NCBI RefSeq assembly: GCF_020520425.1
Contig: NC_079491.1
Location: 45,064,027-45,128,026 of the forward strand
DNA length: 64,000 nt
Reading direction: 5' to 3'
From: Spinacia oleracea
Taxonomy: Eukaryota > Streptophyta > Magnoliopsida > Caryophyllales > Amaranthaceae
A model generated the notes under the pieces. That model was not told the DNA's origin, did no database searches, and worked only from the letters and a program-made list of their open reading frames with translations. Position numbers and translations under genes: made by a program. Of the stretch, positions 23,980 through 34,247 are shown piece by piece (the stretch's first letter is position 1; each line of letters begins with the position of its first letter).

Positions 23980-26900
23980 ATGGCTAGAACCAAGCAAACG
24001 GCAGATCCGACGCGCCTGCGCTTGCGGGAAGAAGCATCGACACCTCCTAGGGAGAGATATTCTTCCACCGCCTCGGCAGTCGACGAAGAATTTGCCGAAC
24101 TCTTTCAAGAGATCGACGAGTACGTCGAGGCGGGGGAGCAGGCGGCAAGCTCGTCGGAGGGTAGAGCGAGCCAGGCAGTGGGGGAGCCAAGCGTCGCTCC
24201 ATTGTCATCGGCCGCCGAGGAACAAGAAGCTGCTCCCCAGCTTATTAGGCCCAGAGGACGGGAGGAGGCCCAATTGCTTCCGTCAGAGATTCACCCAGAC
24301 GTGGGCTGGATGCGGTGGCTAGACAGGCATGGAGCCAAGATGAGGGATGACCTCTGCGTGGGGGAAGGGTACCAAATGCGCGTGCCGGCCGGTCTGGACT
24401 CGACCGTCAGCCTGCTTGCCGAGGGAGAATTCCCTGTGTATGCCGCGTCAATCAAACTCGGCATGAGATTCCCTCCACACCCCTTCGTTGTGGAGGTGTT
24501 AGATGGTTTCAATATTGGGGTGGCTCAGCTGACCCCCAACTCATGGGCGGATATCTTTGGCTACATTGCCAAATGTGCACTGAACGACGTGGAGCCGTCC
24601 TTCAACGCCTTTCTGCATCTGGTCTCCCTCTCTCGTTCCCCCAGTGCCGCCAAAGGGTGGTTTAATCTGAGCAGCCGTGGTACCTACCAGACAGTGGTCG
24701 GCAAGCTCAGCAAGTGGCATATGTGGAGGAAGAGGTGGGTCGTGTTTTACACTGACGACCAGGAGATGTATGAGAGAATGAGCCGTTGGAACTGTGACGC
24801 CAACTTCATGGATCGTGACGAGCCCCTTCCCCCCCTTACTGCCGAAGAGTGGGATCAGATAATGGTCCTGTTCAGGGCCAACACTTACCACTTAACAGTG
24901 GATAAGAGTTTCCATGTGCCGGCCGAGTGGTTGCCGCACATTAGCCAGTTTCGGAACGAGGCCTTTCTAGCGGCCGTAGGCTTAGGATATTCCATGACTC
25001 GAGGTTGTATGCCAATTTATGTGCCGTTCCGCGTTGGTCTATTCATTTTTTCTAACTTTGGATTTCTTTTGTTCACAGAGGAAGGAATGAGCAAGCTATC
25101 GGCGGCGGATATTGGGAAGGGCGATATGACCGATTGGATGGCGGACATCTATGAGGCCAAGATGCAGAAAGCCAAGGCCGAGTTGGAGGAGAAGGTGAGT
25201 ATTCTCTTAGGTTGTCGTTTTTTTTTTTTTGCAAGTTAAACTTCTCCCGTCCAGCGTCTACAGTGGACGTCTTTTTAGTGACGAGCCGATATCCTGATAT
25301 CTGACCCGTGTTTGCTAAGGTAGGCCTCGTCACTTTTTATTGACGGGCCCCTTAGTTAGTGTTTTTTCAAGTGACTCGTGATTGATAGGGTACGCCTCGT
25401 CATTTTTGGGACGGGCGTCCTTTTTAATGACGAGCCACTTTTCTGCGATTGACTTGCACTTGATAAGGTACGCCTCGTCATTTTTAAGACGGGCGTCCTT
25501 TTTAATGGCGAGCCACTATTTATTGAGTGACTTGTGATTGATAAGGTACGCCTCGTCATTTTTAAGACGGGCGTCCTTTTTAATGACGAGCCACTATCTT
25601 GTGAGTGACTTGTGATTGATAAGGTACGCCTCGTCATTTTTAAGACGGGCGTCCTTTTTAATGACGAGCCACTATCTTGTGAGTGACTTGTGATTGATAA
25701 GGTACGCCTCGTCATTTTTAAAACGGGCGTCCTTTTTAATGACGAGCCACTATCTTGTGAGTGACTTGTGATTGATAAGGTACGCCTCGTCATTTTTAAA
25801 ACGGGCGTCCTTTTTAATGACGAGCCACTATCTTGTGAGTGTCTTGTGATTGATAAGGTACGCCTCGTCATTTTTAAGACGGGCGTCCTTTTTAATGACG
25901 AGCCACTATCTTGTGAGTGACTTGTGATTGATGAGGTACGCCTCGTCATTTTTAAGACGGGCGTCCTTTTAAATGACGAGCCACTATCTTGTGAGTGACT
26001 TGTGATCGATGAGGTACGCCTCGTCATTTTTAAGACGGGCGTCCTTTTAAATGACGAGCCACTACATGGTGAGTGACTTGCGATAGATGACGAGGCCTAA
26101 TATTTGACTGTCCTTTCTTTTTTAGCAAGCTAAGGACGCGGCTAGGGCGTCAGGGAAGAAGAAGGGGACGACTCTGTCCCAGCTGAAGAAGAGAGCTGTG
26201 CCGGCTGGCTCGGAGACTCCGAGTACCTTCAAGAAGCCAAAACCCCTACCTCGCCGTCTCGTGAAGAAAGACGAGTCGAAGGTTGCTGAGGGGGGATGCC
26301 CTGATGACGAAGAGATGGGCGTGGACAAGCCGTCTCTGGTGGTGGACTTGGTGGAGGACCCTCTTTCGGGAATCCCGGCCGACGTCCGCTCTCAGATACC
26401 GGCGGAGGTGGCCCGCCGAGCTAGGTCTTCGGGTGGTAAGTATTATTCGAACGTCGTTCAGACGTATCGAGCCTCCTCTGGCAGTTCTTCTTACTCTCCG
26501 CGTCATCCTAAGGCCATTGTTTTTCCTATAGCCAAAGACAAAGGGAAGGATGCAGCTGCTGCCGAGGATGAGAACGTACCTGCTACTCCACACTATTCGT
26601 CAAAGGATAGGGTGGCTATATGCCGCAAGGTTTTTAAGGCCGTCCCCGCTGAGTATGTTGCTTCTCTTCCTGGCCGCAAGACTGACGCCCAGTTTGGTGC
26701 GATCCAGGCCACTCTTCTCGACGTAAGTCTATTTCCAACTTGCTTGTACTTGTCTTCCCTTTTAGAGTCATTTACTAATATGTAGCTTCTTCTGCAGTTG
26801 TTCTGCCGCATGGAATTCTGCAAGAGATGGAAGACCCGCACTGCTGAGGAGCTCAAAGCTCAGGTGGCTGAGTCCACCCACCATGGTGACTATGCGTTCA

Positions 26901-27391
26901 AGTCCATTGAAGAGGTCCGCCTGCAGATGCAGACGACCATAGACCTTCAAGCGAAGGAGGTGGCTGCGTTGAGATCTGACAAGGCCGAGCTGCTTAAGAA
27001 GATCTTGGCGCAGGACAAGGACATGGTGGCAATGGTCGAGGAAGCCAAGACAGCGGCGGCGGAAATACGGGCGCTTCAGGACCAGTTGCGGGAGTACCCT
27101 CAGGTCAAAGAGGCGGCTGAGGAAGCCGAGCATCTTCGTGGGGAGCTAGAGACGGCCAGATCGCAAGTTCGCACCTTGCGTGAGCGTCTTCTGGAATCCT
27201 ATGATCAGGGGGAACAAGCGACCAAGGACGCTGTTAAGCACGCCTGGGAGAGCCACATGTCAGAGTATGATCTTGGGTGGTTCCAGCGGCGAATGGAGCA
27301 CAGTGCCGCTGTGTTGGCTGCTGAACGTCTTGGTCAGCCGCCCCCTGAGTTTGTATCATCTGATGACGAGGACGATGCGGCCGCCCCCTGA
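23980..27391 (+). CDS. additional ORF (aORF) of Tat copy 1, putative gypsy-type transposon protein family, histone-H3-like N-terminus
   Basis: Coding exons 23980-25194, 26126-26722 and 26798-27391, all phase 0 with clear GT-AG ends and a tactaat branch site in the last intron. A further 75-nt intron (25004-25078, branch site tctaac, acceptor ttcacag) may be removed from exon 1. The product is 801 or 776 residues. It starts MARTKQTADPTR. Residues about 100-340 resemble the plant 'putative gypsy type transposon' (Transposase_28-like) family (IGVAQLTPNSWADIF, KWHMWRKRWVVFY). Then come a basic linker, a long coiled coil and an acidic tail (SSDDEDD). Such antisense aORFs are known in Tat elements; their function is unknown. 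The ATG has G at -3 and +4 and is the only in-frame ATG upstream. Confidence 0.75.
25195..26125 (+). repeat. intron of aORF copy 1 with a 78-bp minisatellite (9 units)
   Basis: Between donor gaag|gtgagt and acceptor ttttttag|caag, a 78-bp unit repeats from about 25388 to 26090. Units are marked by gtacgcctcgtcattttt at 25390, 25468, 25546, 25624 and so on. Each holds ctcgtcatt and its inverse aatgacgag about 25 bp apart, a perfect 9-bp stem. A degenerate tenth unit precedes. Because 78 is a multiple of 3, the minus strand shows a spurious 223-codon ORF. Confidence 0.9.
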
Positions 27392-29224
27392 TTTGCTTCC
27401 TTTCCTATTTTTTTTTAAAAAATTTTATTCAAGCGTTCCAGTGCCTAAGGGCAAAAACAATTATGTTGTAAAGTTTTGGCGCTGATGGCGTCTGTATCAT
27501 TGTGCCTGCTGAGCACACAACAATTCTCTTTCTTTTTCCTGGTCAGGAATTCTGAGCTACTTTCACACGCCTTTCTACGGGCGTTGTTTTATAAGTAAAT
27601 AGGTTTTTTGATGTTTCTCCTATCTCGCATTTACTTGCTCTTCATAATTTGATTATTCCTTGATCAATAGGCTTAATAGGCTTAATCAATAGGTATGGTT
27701 GCCAAGGTGCATCCGAGTGTACACTAAGCACGTTAATGCCGCAGGCAACTGAGTAGGCGCTAGGCCCTACTTTGGTCGTCACTTTCTTTGGCGAGCGTGT
27801 CCATAACGATATTGATTGGCGCAAGTCAATCAACAGGTATGATTGCCGCTAGACATGCTCGTCAAATGGACTGTACAGCCAAACGTTCGTGCCACCTAAC
27901 TTTGAGCAAACAACCTTTGTTTCGAAGTTAATCGTGCCGCTGAACTTTTGAGCGGACAACCTTTGTTTCCAAGTGGTTGGTGCCGCTGGAAACTGAGCAT
28001 GCGCTAGGCCCTACTTTGGTCGTCACTTTCTTTGGCGAGCGTGTCTATAACGATATTGATTGACGCAAGTCAATCAATAGGTATGATTGCCGCTAGACAT
28101 GCTCGTCAAATGGACTGGCCGGCCAAACATTCGTGCCGCCGCGCTTTTTAGCAAGCAACCTTTGTTTCGAAGTTAATCGTGCCGCTGAACTTTTGAGCGG
28201 ACAACCTTTGTTTCCAAGTGTTTGGTGCCGCTGGCAACTGAGCATGCGCTAGGCCCTACTTTGGTCGTCACTTTCTTTGGCGAGCGTGTCTATAACGATA
28301 TTGATTGACGCAAGTCAATCAATAGGTATGATTGCCGCTAGACATGCTCGTCAAATGGACTGGCCGGCCAAACATGCGTGCCGCCGCGCTTTTTAGCAAA
28401 CACCCTATGTTTCAAAGTTTCGAAGTTATACAATTAGGCTTTGTTTCGAAGTTAATCGTGCCGCTGAACTTTTGAGCGGACAACCTTTGTTTCCAAGTGT
28501 TTGGTGCCGCTGGCAACTGAGCATGCGCTAGGCCCTACTTTGGTCGTCTAATCTTTGGCGAGCGTGTCTATAACGATATTGATTGACGCAAGTCAATCAA
28601 TAGGTATGATTGCCGCTAGACATGCTCGTCAAATGGACTGGCCGGCCAAACATTCGTGCCGCCGCGCTTTTTAGCAAACACCCTATGTTTCAAAGTTTGT
28701 TCATGCCGCTGGGCTTTTGAGCGAACAACCTATGTTTCAAAGTTGTTCATGCCGCTGGGCTTTTGAGCGAACAACCTATGTTTCAAAGTTGTTCATGCCG
28801 CTGGGCTTTTGAGCGAACAACCTATGTTTCAAAGTTGTTCATGCCGCTGGCACGTATTATGCTGTACTGGTCGGCCAGCGGCTTGCTTATATTAGGAGGG
28901 TAGTTGGATAGGTGATCAGCCTACAACTTGGTGCTAATCTGGGCCACTACTTAGGCTTCAAACAATTAGTCTTGCTGAGTTTTTGCTAATCTGGGCCACT
29001 TCTCAGGCCGTCATACAATTAGGCTTTGGTTATGCATTGGAGTGTATATGTTTATATTCATTGTGCGAACAATAAATATTACGAAACAAATAGAGTAGTA
29101 TTATTTATAACTTTGCAAGGCGAATTTAGCCGGTTACAAAAGTAATTACTACCCTACTATGACCATTAGAGGCCGCCCCTTGGGCAATGGATCGTGGTAA
29201 GTAAGACAAGGCTTAGCACATATC
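27392..29224. repeat. repeat-rich spacer between aORF and gag-pol, Tat copy 1
   Basis: Four long units begin gcgagcgtgtc at about 27791, 28035, 28280 and 28558 (periods 244-278 bp). Each carries the inverted repeat ttgattgac-gcaa-gtcaatcaa. They are followed by at least three 46-bp units (gttcatgccgctgggctttt...) at about 28697-28850. Nothing else is recognised to 29224. Variable tandem repeats at this position (3' of integrase) are characteristic of Tat/Ogre-type elements and are known to seed satellite DNA. Confidence 0.85.
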
Positions 29225-32200
29225 TTAGAAGAAATATTTCTTGAGGTTGTCGGCATTCCAAGTGCGTGAAATAGGGCGGCCTTGCATGTCTTGAATGCGG
29301 TAGGTTCCATCTCTAACTTCATCATAGATCTCGTAAGGTCCCTCCCAAGTGGGCGTCAGCTTACCTTGTTCATTTGCTCGTCCTGTGGACTCCATTTTTC
29401 TGAGGACAAAATCTCCCACTTTGAGCACTCTATTAGAGACTCTCTTGTTGTATTCTCTTGCCATCCTTATCTTGTACAGCTGTTGCCTGAGCGCTGCATT
29501 TCCTCTAACCTCGGGCAGAAAGTCCAAGGCTGCTTTCATTGTCTCCCAGTTAGCATTTTCGTCATACAGCATGACTCTCAACGTTGGCTCACACATTTCT
29601 ATGGGTAGGACAGCCTCGGCGCCATAGGCTAGCAAGAAGGGTGTTTCACCGGTTGAATTCTTAGCCGTGGTGCGGATGGACCATAAGACATTTGGCAGCT
29701 CATCAGCCCATAGACCTTTGGCTTCGTCAAGCTTCTTTTTAATTCCTTCAGAGATAATTTTGTTGAACGCCTCAACCTGACCATTGGCTTGGGGTCGTCC
29801 GACTGATGCAAAACAGGTGTGTATACCGTGATCTGCCAGCCACTCTTTCAGCTTAGGCGTCTCAAACTGGGGCCCATTATCGAAGACTATAGCCTGTGGA
29901 ATCCCAAAGCGAGTCATGATGTTCTTCCAAATGAATGCTCTCACATCAGCAGTTTTTATGTTTTTGAGCGCTTCTGCCTCCACCCATTTGGTGAAGTAAT
30001 CTACGGCAACGATGACATAACGCCTTCCTCCTGGTGCGGTCGTGAATGGGCCTAGGAGATCCATCCCCCATTTAGCAAATGGAATTGGGCTTATAATGGG
30101 CGTCAGAACTCGTGCCGGTTGATGTATTAGGTGAGAAAAGCGCTGACATTTGTCACACTTCTTGACCAGTGAGATTGCGTCCTCCTTAAGGGTCGGCCAG
30201 TAATAGCCGGTTCGAAGTGCCTTTTCAGCCAAAGCCCTTCCACCAATATGCGAGCTGCACAACCCCTGATGAAGGTCTTCTAAAATTTCCTGCCCCTTCT
30301 CAGGTGTTACACATCTTAACAAAGGACGGGAGTAGGCCTTTTTGTAGAGGGTGCCGTTCCACATTTCAAACAAGAACATTCTTTTGAAGTTTTGCCGCTT
30401 CCCTTGAGTCTTCGGGCAAGAATCCATTCATTTTGAAGTTTACTATGTCATCCACCATGTGGACGTTCTGTCAAGAGTTTCCACTTCCATTTGCTCAACA
30501 CTTTTGTGCTCTTTTACCTCCCAGAACACGTGCCGAGGGGTATCACAAGACGCGGAACTTGCCAACTTTGACAGGCATCAGCTTGGTTATTTTCCGAGCG
30601 AGGGACTTGCCTTACTTCAAAACTTTTCAGTGGCTCTACTTCCTGATGGACGGCCTTGCATGGTGTCGCCACATTTTCGTTTGTTGCTCGACGTCCCTTT
30701 CTCTGCACCCGTTCCCATGCTTCGGACTCAAGGTGGTTAGGTAGCAACTCAGCTGGTGCTGGTCACCATGTATAGTGCTGACGCTCCATGTCACAAATGA
30801 TCTAAGAAGCATCAGTATGAGTCACAATGACAGCCTTTGCCTGTTCAACGGGGACGCCCCAAGATGATGTTATATGCCGTCAGATCTTTCACTATGAGAA
30901 AACGGACATCCATTTGCCGAGATTCCTTTTTATTTCCCATCCTCAGAGGAAGGGTAATTATGCCGACTGGGTGGATGACACTACCTCCGAAGCCTATAAT
31001 GGGATAGTGGATTTTCTCAATTTTTGAGGGATCATGTTGCAGTCGATTCAAGCACTCTAGACTAATTATGTCCGACGAACTTCCTGTATCAACCAAAATA
31101 CGCCTAACCCTTAGGTTAGCTACTTTTAACTCAATTACCAAAGGATCGTCATGCGGGGTGGAGATTTTCCCACGGTCGGCCTCGCCGATTTCAACTTTTG
31201 GAAACGGGTCAACTGTGGCCTTGCCGGACAGCATCACTTGTCCCAATCGCTTGGCATAATCCTTCTGGCCCCTAATGGTCGGCCCGCCGGCGGCCAATCC
31301 TCCTGAGATGACTGCCACGCACTCTGGGTCGGTACGATTCCCATCTTCCTCCGAGGGAGGGGATTTGTTTTTCTTGTAGAAGGGTTTGCCAGAACCTCCC
31401 GTGTTCCTGCTGATATAACTTTTTAAGAACCCCTTGGTGGCTAGGCCATCCAATGCCCTTTTCAAGCTCTTACATTCATTGGTGTCATGCCCAATGTCAC
31501 TGTGAAAGTGACAGTACAGTTTGGGGTCCCTACTTTCTGGTGGTGACTTCATGGGAAATGGACGATCAATGTCATATTTGGACCCGACGTCCATCAGGAT
31601 TGTGTACATGTCTGTGTTATACTCGAAACGCTCCCGATCATAAGTTCTGGGCCGTTTCTGACCTGCCGCTCCGGGGGCCCTGTCTGATTCTTTTGCAATA
31701 GCCCACGTCCCGTTAGGCCGGTTCTTCTTTTCAAATTTCTCCTTTTTTGCCGCTAGCTCGGCGTTATCACTTCCTCTGGGGTCTTTCGGGACGCTGCAAA
31801 TCTCTGTCGCATGAATGAAGGCCTCCGCCTCATCCAGCACTTCTGCCATTGTTCGGACGCTTTTCTTTACCAGATCAAACTTGAAAGAGCCCTTTTTAAG
31901 CCCTCGAATGAAGTTATCGAATGCAACACCATCTGGCAAATCCGGAATTTGCCCTGCCTCTAGATTGAATCTCTTCACATAACTCCTCAGGGACTCGTCC
32001 TTCCCTTGCTGAATCCTACTCAGATGCATGCTCGTCTTCTTCTCTTCCTTGTGAGCCATGAACCGAGTAGAGAACAATAGCTCGAGCTCCGAAAAAGAGC
32101 GAATAGTTCCGGCTGGAAGTCTCTCGAACCACTTAGAGGCTACTCCTTTGAGTGTGCCCGGGAAATACTTGCACCAAGTTGAGTCAGTTGTTCCTTGGAC

Positions 32201-33142
32201 ATACATGTGATGCCGGTAAACCAAGAGGTGCATGTCCGGATCTGTGGTACCATCGTAAGCATCAATGTTGGGCGGCTTGACTTTGGGTTCCCTCGGGGCT
32301 CTCATGATAGAGTCTGCAAAAGGGGTGGTGTGCCCTAGGGCCATGTTGGACACCCCCTCCTGAATGTGATATACAGGGTCTTGACGCCTGGAGTAAGGTA
32401 GCCGCAGGGAGGACTCGCGTCCGCGAGTTTGACGGGTTGGACGGGTGGCCCCTGGACGTGCCTGGCTCAGATGCGTATAAGTTGGATGAGGGAGAGGTCT
32501 ATCCGGCATGACGGGGGTTGACCCGGTGTCAGAAAGTTCCGACTCAGAGTCGGGCAACTGCTCTGCGCGTGGCTGCTCACGTCCTCGGGACGTTTCTCCG
32601 ACCAGCCGCCGTGGCATTCGGCGTGGTAGGTAAGACATGGTCTGATTTGGCTGACTTGTTGGCGGCTGTCTCCTTAGGTCCTCGCCTGTCAGCCTGGTCC
32701 AGACATTTGGGGGGCGTAAAGAAAGTGTTGGCCTATTGCTTGCCGGCCTCTCATGATTTGCAGCCACAGCAGTGGTGTAAATCAGCATACTCTTCTGTAC
32801 CTCAGCATTAACTGTCTTCCCTACATCAGCTTGGAACTCAGCCAAAATAGCCCGAAGAGCACCCACAGAGACAGGCATATCAGGGTTCTCCTCTATTACC
32901 GTATCCACCCGAGGATCCAGGTGTCCTCCAGGAGGGGTGCGATTGGCCTGGTCGTCCTCCTCGCTGAGCACCTCTACCTCGGCAGTGTGACGAGGGGTGT
33001 GCCCGGCCGCAAATGTACGTGCGGCATCTTCAGTGATTCTTGTGGCCGGCGTATGATGTTCAGTCGGCATTTCTCTTTCGAGGGGTGGCCGCTCTACGCG
33101 TGTAGGCCGCCCAGCATCGTTGTCCTGTCGTTGATCTTCCAT
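29225..33142 (-). pseudogene. gag-pol of Tat copy 1, RT and RNase H deleted, frameshifted
   Basis: The first part (ATG at 33142 down to about 30848) keeps gag and the protease motif DTGSS in frame. The last part (about 30370 down to 29225) keeps integrase with its HHCC finger and the three catalytic acids. Between them about 1.85 kb, equivalent to 40928-42767 of copy 2, is missing, taking away RT and both RNase H domains. About fifteen 1-3 base indels crowd 30365-30860 on both sides of the junction and break the frame. It cannot make a working polymerase. The break may partly be an assembly fault. Confidence 0.85.
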
Positions 33143-33154
33143 GTTACCGTACCT

Positions 33155-33173
33155 CCCCACAGACGGCGCCAAA
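33155..33173 (-). promoter_or_regulatory. primer-binding site of Tat copy 1
   Basis: On the minus strand tttggcgccgtctgtgggg follows the LTR directly. The TGGCGCC start fits a tRNA 3' end; the primer tRNA was not assigned. Confidence 0.75.
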
Positions 33174-33695
33174 TGTTGTGGGGTTTTTCCGGTGAGATAC
33201 CTGGGAGGTTTCTTGGTAACTTTTACAGATTAAACAAGATTGTATTTTTATAGAGAGAGAAAGTAGAGAGAAGGCAGAGCAGCAATTGCTCTAGAATGTA
33301 TTGATTGTGACCCCTTTTTCTAGGGAAGTGGGAATATTTATAGTACTAGGTTTTTGGGGGAATGACCTAATATTCCCCTTACATGATTGGCTGGGGAATG
33401 GGAGGAGGACACGTGTCCTTTCTCCTTACAATTCTCTGGTCTCTTTTGGCAATAGTGGGCTGTTTGGGCCTATTGTGCTTAGTCATTCACTTGGGATACA
33501 TACTAATTAAGCCCCTTTCCAGGTATAGGTGTTATACATACATTTATACACACTTAAATACATACATTGTAGATACCTAGATTAATACTCATGCCTCGGA
33601 GTAGACTTCGTATGATTTCTGCTTAGGGGGCGCAATACGTGCCATGTGTCACGTCCTCATTGGTACACGAAGGCACGGTAATTTTGCCCACAACA
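33174..33695 (-). repeat. Tat LTR 2 (522 bp, shared middle LTR)
   Basis: Same ends and length as LTRs 1 and 3. It serves as 5' LTR for copy 1 and 3' LTR for copy 2. It has no TSD of its own: it is bordered by a primer-binding site on the left and a polypurine tract on the right. Confidence 0.95.
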
Positions 33696-33790
33696 TTTGC
33701 CCCTCAAGAAGGGCATTTCTGGAAACACATTCCGGGTATCGCTTCTTGACTCTTGTTTTGCATCTTCATCTTTGGGTCAGGTGTTGAGAT

Positions 33791-33836
33791 GGTGACACGT
33801 GTCACCTTTCTCCATTTTGCCCCTCCCTATATATAG
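33791..33836 (+). promoter_or_regulatory. probable promoter of the aORF, copy 2
   Basis: The same 16-bp CACGTG palindrome (33791-33806) and ctatatatag box (33827-33836) as in copy 1, unchanged. Confidence 0.6.
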
Positions 33837-34247
33837 AGGTGAGGGGGGTAAATTTCATTTTTTACATTTCATTTTCACAGAGCTTTCATAGGCGATTTCC
33901 GGCGTGTTCCTACCACCATCAGGCGATTTCCGGCCACCACGAGACTCATCCTTTTCCTCGTCACACTCATCCTGTTCTTCGTGAAGTTCATCCCGTTCTT
34001 CGCGATACTCATCCTGTTCTTCACCAAGTACTTCGCAGATCTTTCAAGGTTAGTTTTCGCCATTTTTGTTATCCTCTTGACATTTTTCTCTTTGTTAGCG
34101 GCCGACCTCTTAGTACTAGGTAAGGGTTTAAAGGTTTTATTTAAGATTTTTCCGCCGTTCATCTTTTGTCGGGGCGGACGTCCAATCGCGTCTTTTTCTT
34201 CATTGTTGGTCACCCCTAAGCCGTGCTTCGTTCACTATGCAGAAGGC

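Noticed and set aside
25356-26027. 223-codon minus-strand ORF made of a repeated 26-residue unit (and its twin at 35625-36296)
   Set aside because: It is the antisense reading of a 78-bp minisatellite inside an aORF intron. The period is a multiple of three, so the frame stays open by arithmetic.
27791-28860. CRISPR-like array
   Set aside because: Units are long, contiguous and lack unique spacers; the context is a plant retrotransposon.
29282-29627. Plus-strand ORFs opposite integrase (and those opposite gag-pol in 30845-33253 and 39551-45367)
   Set aside because: Shadow frames of the minus-strand polyprotein, without independent start context or domains.
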